From assembly GCF_002161175.1 (NCBI RefSeq), contig NZ_NFMA01000001.1:124001-188000 (forward strand): DNA of 64,000 bases, given 5' to 3'. Below are positions 56,946 through 64,000 of the stretch, in pieces. The notes beneath the pieces were generated by a model that saw nothing but the letters and a program-made list of their open reading frames with translations, did no database searches and was not told where the DNA came from. The stretch comes from Flavonifractor sp. An100. GTDB taxonomy: Bacteria > Bacillota > Clostridia > Oscillospirales > Oscillospiraceae. How positions within the stretch are numbered: the stretch's first letter is position 1; every line of letters begins with the position of its first letter. The translations under genes were made by a program, and so were the position numbers.

Positions 56946-58301
56946 ATGTCTGAGTGGAAAAAGAATACCGTGCATCCCCTGGATATCACAGGGTACACGG
57001 CGGAGGGGCTGGGAGTGGCCCGTCTGGAGGGACGGGTAGTTTTTGTCCCCTATACCATCGTGGGAGAGCGATGGATGGTCCGCCTGGAGAAGGTGAATAA
57101 AACTGTAGCCTGGGGCCGGGGGGTGGAGCTGCTGCGCCCTTCGCCGGAACGGGTGGAGGGGGACTGTCCCCTCTTTGGCCGGTGCGGCGGGTGCCAGTTC
57201 CGGCACATGACCTATGAAGAGGAGCTGCGGGCAAAGAGACAGCGGGTGGCTGATGCCCTGGAGCGGTTGGGAGGGGTGTCGTTGGAGGTGCCCCCTGTCC
57301 TGGGGGCGGAGACGCCCGCCCGTTACCGGAATAAGGTGCAGTTTCCAGTGGCTATGGGCCGGAAGGGACTGGCGGTTGGCTATTATCGCCCCCGGAGCCA
57401 TGATGTATTGGATGCGGAGGACTGCCTCCTCCAGCCTAGGGAGGTGACGATTCTCCGCCGGGCCTTTAAGGAGTGGATGGAGCGGTATCGGATTTCGCCC
57501 TATGATGAGCGGTCGGGAGAGGGGCTGATCCGGCATCTGTATGTCCGAACTAACCGAGCAGGGGAGGGGCTTTGCTGTGTAGTAGTAAACGGCACGCAAA
57601 TCCCCTATTGTCAGGAATTGGTGCAGGCCCTGCGGGAGGCGCTTCCCCGTCTGGTCGGGGTGGTGCGAAACGAAAATACCCGGGATACCAACGTGATTTT
57701 GGGTGAACAATATGAAACCCTTTGGGGGCGGGACTATTTAGAGGAGGAACTGTGCGGCCTTACCTTCCGCTTGTCGGTGCCTTCCTTTTTCCAGATTAAC
57801 CAGCCCCAGACCCAGAGGCTGTATCAGGTTGCGCTGGACTTTGCGGGGCTGACCGGGAAGGAGACCGTTCTGGATCTGTACTGTGGCATTGGGACCATCT
57901 CTTTGGCTATGGCCAGCCGTGCAGGACAGGTGATTGGGGCGGAGATTGTGCCCCGGGCCATTGAAGACGCAAAGGGGAACGCAGTGAGAAACCAAGTACG
58001 CAACGCAGAATTTTTTTGCGGAGATGCGGGAGCGGTGGCACAAAAGCTGAAGGAAGAAGGGGTCCAGCCGGACGTGATCTGTGTGGATCCGCCACGGAAG
58101 GGCCTGGCCCCCCAGGTTCCGTCCATCCTGGCGGGTATGGGACCAAGCCGGATTGTGTATGTATCCTGTGATCCAGCCACTCTGGCCCGGGATGTCAAGC
58201 GGTTTGGAGAGCTAGGCTACCAGGTGCAGAGAGTGCAGGCGATAGACTTGTTCCCACGCAGCGCCCATGTAGAGACAGTAGTGCGGATGGTCAAAGGATA
58301 G
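56946..58301 (+). CDS. rlmD: 23S rRNA (uracil-5-)-methyltransferase RlmD/RumA type
   Basis: The protein has 451 residues from ATG 56946, after AAGGAGG. N-terminal TRAM domain (about 1-60), [4Fe-4S] cysteines CPLFGRCGGCQF plus a later Cys in LDAEDCLL, SAM site VLDLYCGIGTISLAMA, and catalytic Cys in IVYVSCDPATLARD. It makes m5U in 23S rRNA; in Firmicutes this family (RlmCD) may modify two sites, so which uridine is not certain. Confidence 0.93.
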   Translation: MSEWKKNTVHPLDITGYTAEGLGVARLEGRVVFVPYTIVGERWMVRLEKVNKTVAWGRGVELLRPSPERVEGDCPLFGRCGGCQFRHMTYEEELRAKRQRVADALERLGGVSLEVPPVLGAETPARYRNKVQFPVAMGRKGLAVGYYRPRSHDVLDAEDCLLQPREVTILRRAFKEWMERYRISPYDERSGEGLIRHLYVRTNRAGEGLCCVVVNGTQIPYCQELVQALREALPRLVGVVRNENTRDTNVILGEQYETLWGRDYLEEELCGLTFRLSVPSFFQINQPQTQRLYQVALDFAGLTGKETVLDLYCGIGTISLAMASRAGQVIGAEIVPRAIEDAKGNAVRNQVRNAEFFCGDAGAVAQKLKEEGVQPDVICVDPPRKGLAPQVPSILAGMGPSRIVYVSCDPATLARDVKRFGELGYQVQRVQAIDLFPRSAHVETVVRMVKG

Positions 58302-58627
58302 AACACGAGTAGAAACGGTTCAAACCTCCGGTTGTATGCTGGTATGATTCGCTCGGTTCCGGCTAAACAATAGAGAGAACCGCGGAAATAGCGAGGGAGT
58401 GGAGAGAACTGCTGGGTTTGTGTGTGGAAGAGATGTACAATTTTTCATAGATCTGCTCAGAAGCCTTGTTTTTGTTCTTATCCATGGTATAATAACCGAA
58501 CGGCCTTTCTGAAATGGAAAGGAGGAGGAACGGAACAAGGGAAACTGAGTGTGCCGATTCCTGCTTATTCCGAGAGGCAAATTGCCAATGATGATATCCT
58601 GTGTTTGAGGAAGAAAAGAGGAGTTCT
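58302..58627 (+). promoter_or_regulatory. intergenic region with the NSS transporter promoter
   Basis: TTGTTT (58466-58471), 16-bp spacer, TATAAT (58488-58493), leaving a 130-base leader without a recognisable riboswitch. I see no gene in the rest. Confidence 0.6.
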
Positions 58628-59956
58628 ATGTCTGAGAATAAGATGCATCGCAATGGCAGTTTTAGTTCTGCGATTGGGTTTGTAATTGCGTGTGTGGGCT
58701 CAGCCGTTGGCCTGGGCAACATTTGGCTGTTTCCCTACCGGCTGGGACAGTATGGCGGTGCGGCTTTCCTGATTCCGTACCTGCTGTTTCTATTCCTGTT
58801 TGGCTGGGTCGGTCTGTCGGCGGAGTTTGGAATTGGCCGACTGGCCGGAACGGGAACCATTGGAGCGTATGAGTATTGCTTTGCCTCCCGGGGGAAAAAG
58901 AGTGTTGGCAGCGTACTGAGCTGGATCCCTCTGCTGGGCTCTCTGGGCATTGCCATTGGCTATGCTGTGATTATGGGCTGGGTGCTGCGCAGCCTAGCCG
59001 GGTCGGTGACTGGGGTGCTGATGGAAGCGGAGCCCGCTGCATTTTTTGAGCAGGCGGCCACCAATTTCGGCAATCCTCTGTGGCACTCGGTGCTGGTCAT
59101 TTTGGTGTGCGTGGTGTTGATGCTGGGTGTGACGGCGGGCATTGAAAAGGTGAGCAAGGTGCTCATGCCCCTGTTTTATGTGTTGTTCTTGGCGTTAGCT
59201 GTCTGGGTGGCCATGCTGCCGGGAGCCTGGGAAGGCTACCGCTTCCTACTGGTACCGGACTGGAAGCAGCTGCTGCGGGTCGATACCTGGGTGATGGCGA
59301 TGGGACAGGCATTTTTCTCCTTGTCCATTACTGGTTCTGGCATGATCGTCTACGGTGCTTATTTAAGTAAAAAAGAGGATATTCCCAAGGCCTCTATCCG
59401 GACGGCAATTTTTGATACCATGGCTGCCCTGCTGTCCGCGTTTGCCATTATGCCTGCTGTGTTTGCCTACGGTTTGGATGTAAAGAGTGGACCTCCTCTG
59501 ATGTTCATTACCCTGCCCGCCGTATTCCAGAAAATGCCCATGGGTCAGCTGTTTGCCGTATTTTTCTTTGTGTCTGTGGCCTTTGCTGGAATTACTTCGC
59601 TGATCAACATGTTTGAGGCGGTGACTGAGAGCTGGCAGACCCATTTCCGGCTGGACCGTAAGGCGGCAGTGTTGATCTGCTCAGCTTTGACTCTGGGTGT
59701 GGGTCTGTTTATGGAGGGGCAGGACCGGGTGGATGCCTGGATGAATTTCATCACCATCGTAGTCGTTCCCATCGGCGCGGTTTTGGGTGCGGTGTCTGTC
59801 TATTACGTGCTGGGCTGGCCGAAGCTGAGGTCAGAGTTGGAGACCGGCCGAGAGAAGCCGCTGAGCCGTTGGTTCGGAATCGTGGGAAAATATATTTATG
59901 TTCCCCTGACCATTTTGGTTGTTATTTTGGGCTTTATTTATAAAGGAATCGGATAA
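58628..59956 (+). CDS. neurotransmitter:sodium symporter (NSS) family transporter
   Basis: The 442-residue LeuT-fold protein has 11-12 helices. ATG 58628 follows AAGAGGAG. The first helix carries AIGFVIACVGSAVGLGNIWL (Na+ and substrate site), followed by FPYRLGQYGGAAFLIPYL. Later parts QAFFSLSITGSGMIVYGAYL and FFVSVAFAGITSLINMFEA match the unwound helices 6 and 8. It likely imports an amino acid such as Leu, Tyr or Trp, but substrate is not evident. The MATE gene follows 63 bp later. Confidence 0.92.
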   Translation: MSENKMHRNGSFSSAIGFVIACVGSAVGLGNIWLFPYRLGQYGGAAFLIPYLLFLFLFGWVGLSAEFGIGRLAGTGTIGAYEYCFASRGKKSVGSVLSWIPLLGSLGIAIGYAVIMGWVLRSLAGSVTGVLMEAEPAAFFEQAATNFGNPLWHSVLVILVCVVLMLGVTAGIEKVSKVLMPLFYVLFLALAVWVAMLPGAWEGYRFLLVPDWKQLLRVDTWVMAMGQAFFSLSITGSGMIVYGAYLSKKEDIPKASIRTAIFDTMAALLSAFAIMPAVFAYGLDVKSGPPLMFITLPAVFQKMPMGQLFAVFFFVSVAFAGITSLINMFEAVTESWQTHFRLDRKAAVLICSALTLGVGLFMEGQDRVDAWMNFITIVVVPIGAVLGAVSVYYVLGWPKLRSELETGREKPLSRWFGIVGKYIYVPLTILVVILGFIYKGIG

Positions 59957-60019
59957 GTCCGCATCGCGGGGATGAGACGCATACGGAAATAAATTTAAGC
60001 AGAAGGCGGTTTAAAATCC

Positions 60020-61426
60020 ATGCGAAAGCGACAATATCAGATTGACATGTGCAGTGGCCCGCTGTGGAACAAGCTCTTGCTGTTTGCCCTGCCTCTTATC
60101 GCATCCAGTATGCTCCAGCTGCTGTTTAACGCGGCGGATGTGGTAGTGGTGGGCTGGTTTGCCGGGAAAGAGGCTCTGGCGGCAGTGGGCTCCAACACAT
60201 CGCTGATTAACCTGTTGGTCAACCTGTTTATCGGACTGTCAGTTGGTACCAATGTGGTGGTGGCTCGGGATCTGGGGGCGGGCAGGCACGACAATGTCAG
60301 CCGCAGCGTCCATACCTCCATTACACTGGCGCTGATCAGCGGTGTGATAATGACTATTTTTGGCGAAGTTATGGTGCGGAAGCTCCTGATATGGATGTCC
60401 TCTCCCACCGATGTGATCGACCTGTCTACCATCTACCTGCGGATCTATTTCTTTGGCATGCCGGCCAATCTGCTGTATAATTTTAGTGCAGCCATTTTGC
60501 GTGCCCAGGGTGATACACAGCGCCCCCTCTACTTCCTTACCATTGCCGGTGTCATAAACGCCCTGCTGAATCTGTTTTTTGTTGTGGTGGTGGGGATGGA
60601 CGTGGATGGCGTGGCCTATGCCACCATTATTTCCCAGTATATCTCGGCGGCCCTTGTGTTGCGGTGCCTGATGCGGGAGGAGGGCCCGCTGCACGTAGAA
60701 TTGAAGAAGCTGGGGTTGGAATGGTCAGTGGTCAAGCGAATTTTGCAGGTGGGCCTGCCAGCTGGTTTCCAAGGAATCATTTTTTCCCTGTCCAATGTAG
60801 TTATCCAGTCGGCGCTGAACTCCTTTGACGACGCTGTTGTGGTAGCCGGTTCGGCGGCCTCGGCCAATATTGAGGGCTTTGTGTATGCAGGCATGAACGC
60901 CTTTTATCAGACTGCCCTTACCTTCAGCGGCCAGAATTATGGAGCGGGGCAGTGCAAGCGGGTAGATAAGGTGCTACTTTGGTGCCAGGCATTTGCTGTA
61001 GGAACGGGGCTGGTACTGGGGAATCTGGCATACCTGTTCGGCAATCAATTGGCTGGAATCTATGCCCCAGGAGAGCCGGATGTTATTGCGCAGACGGTGC
61101 TGCGCCTGGGATTGGTTTCCTGCCCCTATTTTCTCTGTGGCTTTATGGACACTATGGTTGGCGTGCTGCGGGGAATTGGTTATTCCGTCGGTCCTATGAT
61201 TGTCTCCCTGGTTGGGGTATGTGGTCTGCGGCTATTCTGGGTGGCGACCATATTCCATGTGTTCCCCAGTCCCTGGGTGCTGTACGCATCCTACCCGGTG
61301 ACCTGGACCATCACCGGAATCGTACACCTGGTATTTTTCCTATACGTAAGAAAACGAGCCTACGCCCGTGTAAATAGCGGAGGTGCCCTTGCTGCGATGG
61401 AGGGGCATCATCCGGTGCAGACATAA
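60020..61426 (+). CDS. MATE-family efflux transporter
   Basis: The 468-residue protein has 12 helices in two halves. MCSGPLWNKLLLFALPLIAS and LQLLFNAADVVVVGWFAGKEAL open the N-half; GLPAGFQGIIFSLSNVVIQS opens the C-half. It exports organic cations or other drugs with Na+ or H+. AGAAGGCGG precedes the ATG. Probably cotranscribed with the NSS gene; ends at a strong terminator. Confidence 0.94.
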   Translation: MRKRQYQIDMCSGPLWNKLLLFALPLIASSMLQLLFNAADVVVVGWFAGKEALAAVGSNTSLINLLVNLFIGLSVGTNVVVARDLGAGRHDNVSRSVHTSITLALISGVIMTIFGEVMVRKLLIWMSSPTDVIDLSTIYLRIYFFGMPANLLYNFSAAILRAQGDTQRPLYFLTIAGVINALLNLFFVVVVGMDVDGVAYATIISQYISAALVLRCLMREEGPLHVELKKLGLEWSVVKRILQVGLPAGFQGIIFSLSNVVIQSALNSFDDAVVVAGSAASANIEGFVYAGMNAFYQTALTFSGQNYGAGQCKRVDKVLLWCQAFAVGTGLVLGNLAYLFGNQLAGIYAPGEPDVIAQTVLRLGLVSCPYFLCGFMDTMVGVLRGIGYSVGPMIVSLVGVCGLRLFWVATIFHVFPSPWVLYASYPVTWTITGIVHLVFFLYVRKRAYARVNSGGALAAMEGHHPVQT

Positions 61427-61427
61427 C

Positions 61428-61465
61428 AAAACACCCCGGAGAATTGCTCCGGGGTGTTTTTTATT
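61428..61465. terminator. bidirectional terminator between MATE and NlpC/P60 genes
   Basis: AAAACACCCCGGAG (61428-61441), loop AATTG, CTCCGGGGTGTTTT (61447-61460), flanked by A and T runs. Confidence 0.93.
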
Positions 61466-61484
61466 TGTGTTTAATTTTCTTAGA

Positions 61485-62420
61485 TCAAACCAAACGCCGG
61501 CCGCCTACAAAGCCGGAGGTGTAGTAGGCCTCGTCCATACCGCTGATAATCACGCCCACGGTAGAGGTGGAGGCGTGGACAAACTGGTTGTTGCCGATGT
61601 AAATGCCCACGTGGGAGGCCCGCTTGCTGCCGGAGCCAGACTTCTTGAAGAATACCAAATCGCCGGGCTGAAGCTCGCTCATGGAGACGGCAGTGCCGTT
61701 GTCCAGCTGATTGGAAGCAGTGCGGTTGATGGAGTAGCCAAACTGTTTGTATATGTAGGTAGTAAAGCCGGAGCAGTCAAAGCCCTTGGGGCTGCTGCCG
61801 CCGTAAACGTAGGGGTAACCCACAAAGGTAAGAGCGTAATCCGCGATCTCCTGGCCCTTGCTGGAGCTAGTGGCCTCAGAGGCGTCTACGATGGCAACAT
61901 ACTCCGCGCTGATGTAGCCGTTTTCAATCTGGTACCAGCCGTCGCACTCACCGGTCAGTTCAACGATCTTGCCCATGGACAGGCTGTCTATCTTGTCATA
62001 ATCGGTACCAGCGCCAGAGCGGACATTGAGGGAGGAGGCGGTAACCTTGCCATACTTGATCTCCTCGTAAACCGTAACAGTGGGAGCCTCAGCAGCCACA
62101 GCGGCAGGGGAGGGGGCGGCGGCAGCCGAAACGGCGCCGGCGGAAGTGTCAACCTTCAGATAATCGCTGGAGACGAAACCAGTGACATCCCGGTAAGAAA
62201 TCTGATACCAGCCATTTTCCACGGAGGAGAGGACCTCAACCTGGGTGCCGGAGTTCAGTTTAGTCAGAACATCCGCCTGGGTGCTGGCTTCACTGCGGAC
62301 CCGCAAAGGGCTGGTGCCGGAATCAACGACACCCGTCACAGCAAAAGAAGGGGCGACAAGAGTACTGATAACCAGGAGGCCTGCGGTAAGACGAACGGCG
62401 GATGATCGAATGGCGTGCAT
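61485..62420 (-). CDS. secreted NlpC/P60 endopeptidase with two SH3b domains
   Basis: The protein has 311 residues. Signal peptide about 1-27 (LLVISTLVAPSFA), SH3b domain 1 (about 30-90; SPLRVRSEASTQADVLTKL), Ala/Pro linker, SH3b domain 2 (about 120-180; SSLNVRSGAGTDYDKIDSL), then the NlpC/P60 domain (about 188-311) with catalytic Cys in PKGFDCSGFTTYIY, His in ASHVGIYIGNNQFVH and a third polar residue after it. It cuts stem-peptide bonds in peptidoglycan. GGGAGG precedes the ATG. It follows a small gene transcribed from a promoter with WalR-like repeats. Confidence 0.94.
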   Translation of the reverse strand: MHAIRSSAVRLTAGLLVISTLVAPSFAVTGVVDSGTSPLRVRSEASTQADVLTKLNSGTQVEVLSSVENGWYQISYRDVTGFVSSDYLKVDTSAGAVSAAAAPSPAAVAAEAPTVTVYEEIKYGKVTASSLNVRSGAGTDYDKIDSLSMGKIVELTGECDGWYQIENGYISAEYVAIVDASEATSSSKGQEIADYALTFVGYPYVYGGSSPKGFDCSGFTTYIYKQFGYSINRTASNQLDNGTAVSMSELQPGDLVFFKKSGSGSKRASHVGIYIGNNQFVHASTSTVGVIISGMDEAYYTSGFVGGRRLV

Positions 62421-62478
62421 GGCTGGTTTCCTCCCTAATTCTATCTATAAATTCTGGTTTACGGTAAAATCATTGGTG

Positions 62479-62769
62479 TTACTTGGTGCTCAATGCACGT
62501 TCCAGCCATACAGAGGCCACGTCCATGGCGGCATAGAGGCTGTCCTTCTCGCTTTTCTTCACCACACGGTCCCGGCTTTTCAGTTCGGGATCGGTGAGCT
62601 GAAGCTGTACGCTGACCCGGTCTGCCATCTCCAAACCATTGATGTTTTTGGTGGAGAGGACCTGGAGCATGATGATGTACTTCTCCGCCATGGTGCCGTA
62701 GTAGATCAGATTGTCTTTCCGACGCAGGGGATGCCCTTTATAGGAAAGAGGAATGTGTTCGCTGGCCAA
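62479..62769 (-). CDS. hypothetical protein of 96 residues, TTG start
   Basis: I do not recognise this protein. It starts with TTG seven bases after GAGGAGG and a strong promoter lies 35 bp upstream, so it is real. It is soluble, charged and partly helical: PLRRKDNLIYYGTMAEKYII, VSVQLQLTDPELKSRDRV and a C-terminal amphipathic helix. No signal peptide. It lies 58 bp ahead of the NlpC/P60 gene without a terminator, so the two are probably one operon and it may have a role linked to the cell wall; that is only context. Confidence 0.75.
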   Translation of the reverse strand: MASEHIPLSYKGHPLRRKDNLIYYGTMAEKYIIMLQVLSTKNINGLEMADRVSVQLQLTDPELKSRDRVVKKSEKDSLYAAMDVASVWLERALSTK

Positions 62770-62794
62770 TGTGATTCCTCCTCAAATCAAAACT

Positions 62795-62832
62795 TGTAAC
62801 CGAATTGTAACATATTTGTTACCAGTTGTCAA
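62795..62832 (-). promoter_or_regulatory. promoter with three WalR-like direct repeats
   Basis: Minus-strand promoter TTGACA (62832-62827), 17-bp spacer, TACAAT (62809-62804). Over it, on the plus strand, lie TGTAAC (62795-62800), TGTAAC (62806-62811) and TGTTAC (62817-62822), each five bases apart. This is the WalR pattern TGTWAH-N5-TGTWAH in triplicate. Overlap with the -10 and spacer suggests repression. Confidence 0.65.
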
Positions 62833-62896
62833 ATCTTTTTCCAGAAGGAATTTTTAGGTAGTTATACAAAAAAGGAGGACAAAAGATGGAAAAAAA

Positions 62897-62937
62897 CGGA
62901 GGCAGGGCTTGACAGCCCTGCCTCCGCATGGTACAAT
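62897..62937 (+). promoter_or_regulatory. rpoB promoter with its -35 box in a 13-bp inverted repeat
   Basis: TTGACA (62909-62914), 17-bp spacer, TACAAT (62932-62937). CGGAGGCAGGGCT (62897-62909) and AGCCCTGCCTCCG (62914-62926) are exact inverted repeats around TGAC. Read on the minus strand the same hairpin is followed by T6-7 and would act as a terminator. Confidence 0.75.
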
Positions 62938-62943
62938 AAAATG

Positions 62944-63185
62944 CTCTTATAGCCAAGTTTAAAGGGAAGCAAACGCCTCCATCATCATGGAAAGATTACC
63001 ATGAACGGGGAAAAAAGGCAAGAGAGTCCGGAAGGAAACGAACAACGCGGCCGGGTGTGCGGAAAAGCGGTCTGACGCCAAACTTGTGCAGAATGACGGC
63101 GAAAAGGGCTGTTTTTCCTTGCATCCGGGGGAAAACAAGTGAGAACCAACCGTTGAGTCAAAAGAAAGCGAGTTGATTTTTTAGA
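62944..63185 (+). other. rpoB leader
   Basis: About 240 bases of untranslated leader from the predicted start. CAAGTTT near 62955 and AAACTTG near 63080 could pair at long range. No known ribosomal-protein leader or riboswitch is recognisable, and no gene. Confidence 0.4.
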
Positions 63186-64000
63186 ATGGTCAAGGACGTG
63201 TATTACGGCAAGACCCTGCGCAAGAGCTTTGCCCGGTACAAAGAGATCCTGGAGATGCCCAACCTGTTGGAGGTTCAGAAGACCTCCTATCAGTGGTTCC
63301 TGGACACCGGCCTGCGGGAAGTGTTCAAGGACGTCGGCGCCATCACCGACTACGCGGGCAACCTGGAGCTGAGCTTCGTGGATTACTCCATGGATGAGAA
63401 GCCCAAGTACGATGTGGAGGAGTGTAAGGCCCGGGACGCCACCTATGCCGCTCCCATCAAGGTAAAGGTCCACCTGCGCAACACCCAGAACAACCAGATC
63501 AATGAGCAGGAGATCTTCATGGGGGACTTCCCCATCATGACCAACTCCGGCACCTTCGTGATCAATGGCGCCGAGCGTGTCATCGTCTCCCAGATCGTCC
63601 GTTCCCCCGGCATGTACTACACCCGTACGGCGGACAAGGCGGATAACCTGACCTTTGCCACCACGGTCATCCCCTACCGGGGCGCCTGGCTGGAGTATGA
63701 GACCGACCTGTCCGACATCTTCTATGTCCGCATCGATAAAAACCGCAAGCTGCCCATCACCTGTCTGATCCGCGCCCTGGGCCCCCGGTCTGACGCGGAG
63801 ATCATCGAGCTGTTCGGTGAGGACGAGCGCATCCTGTCCACTCTGGAGAAGGACGCCTGTAAGACCTATGAGGACGCCCTGCTGGAGATCTACCGCAAGC
63901 TGCGTCCCGGTGAGCCCCCCACGGTGGACTCCGCCGAGTCTCTCCTGTCCGCCACCTTCTTTGACCCCCGGCGCTATGACCTGTCCGCCGTGGGCCGCTA
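63186..64000 (+). CDS. rpoB: RNA polymerase beta subunit (N-terminal 271 residues, cut by window edge)
   Basis: The start [20 protein letters not shown] is followed by [75 protein letters not shown] and [12 protein letters not shown], the protrusion and lobe regions of beta. The ATG lacks a strong ribosome site (AAAGAAAGCGAG lies about 17 bases upstream); no better in-frame start is seen. The rifampicin region lies beyond the window. rplJ and rplL, usually just upstream, are not here. Confidence 0.98.
   Translation, partial: MVKDVYYGKTLRKSFARYKEILEMPNLLEVQKTSYQWFLDTGLREVFKDVGAITDYAGNLELSFVDYSMDEKPKYDVEECKARDATYAAPIKVKVHLRNTQNNQINEQEIFMGDFPIMTNSGTFVINGAERVIVSQIVRSPGMYYTRTADKADNLTFATTVIPYRGAWLEYETDLSDIFYVRIDKNRKLPITCLIRALGPRSDAEIIELFGEDERILSTLEKDACKTYEDALLEIYRKLRPGEPPTVDSAESLLSATFFDPRRYDLSAVGR

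Overview
The window looks like a chromosomal segment of a high-GC, Gram-positive gut Clostridium-class bacterium, probably Oscillospiraceae (Flavonifractor/Lawsonibacter-like). This is inferred from strong AGGAGG ribosome sites, lipoprotein signal peptides, TPP, glycine and T-box RNA switches, SLH-domain export, DUF4358 and EFR1 proteins and a choloylglycine hydrolase. It is mostly core metabolism. I see no CRISPR array, prophage, insertion sequence or rRNA.

Layout. 1-4105 (minus): thiamine salvage operon (TPP riboswitch, thiM, thiE, HAD phosphatase, thiD, thiT, tenA cut by the window edge). 4.1-4.9 kb: cytidine deaminase and a DUF378 protein. 5-11.8 kb: phosphate uptake and its control (pstS-pstC-pstA-pstB-phoU-phoP-phoR), then a DUF4358 lipoprotein and a phosphoribosyltransferase-like gene. 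13.3-21.6 kb: an arginine operon, argG-H-C-J-B-D-F, running from glutamate through the acetyl cycle to arginine. 21.6-27.1 kb (minus): a threonine-aldolase-like enzyme and a Phe T-box unit (zinc-ribbon gene, pheS, pheT). 27.1-30.1 kb: a choloylglycine hydrolase and an SLH/GH25 cell-wall lysozyme. 30.2-31.5 kb: two broken genes joined at one point (malic enzyme and a cyclophilin-like lipoprotein). 31.5-39 kb: small redox, acetyltransferase, LysR, macro-domain and phosphoesterase genes. 39.06 kb: tRNA-Ser(CGA). 39.4-41.3 kb: cinA and a metallo-beta-lactamase-fold hydrolase. 41.7-47.3 kb: trmL and lower glycolysis (pgk, tpiA, gpmI, eno). 47.4-54.8 kb: ferredoxin-like protein, CorC-like protein, ClC channel, VOC protein, acyltransferase, secA. 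55-61.4 kb: tandem glycine riboswitch with an alanine/glycine:Na+ symporter, rlmD, an NSS transporter and a MATE transporter. 61.5-62.8 kb: an NlpC/P60 endopeptidase unit. 62.9 kb to the end: the promoter, leader and 5' part of rpoB.

Most transcription units have recognisable promoters (TTGnnn-16/18-TAnnnT) and hairpin terminators. The most unusual items are: the chimeric junction at about 31.1 kb; divergent thi/cdd promoters that share one palindromic -35 box; the rpoB -35 box sitting in the loop of a perfect 13-bp inverted repeat; three WalR-like direct repeats over the promoter of the NlpC/P60 unit; and an extra OB-fold-like segment in PheT. I found no clearly new multi-gene system. All calls come from reading the sequence, without database searches.
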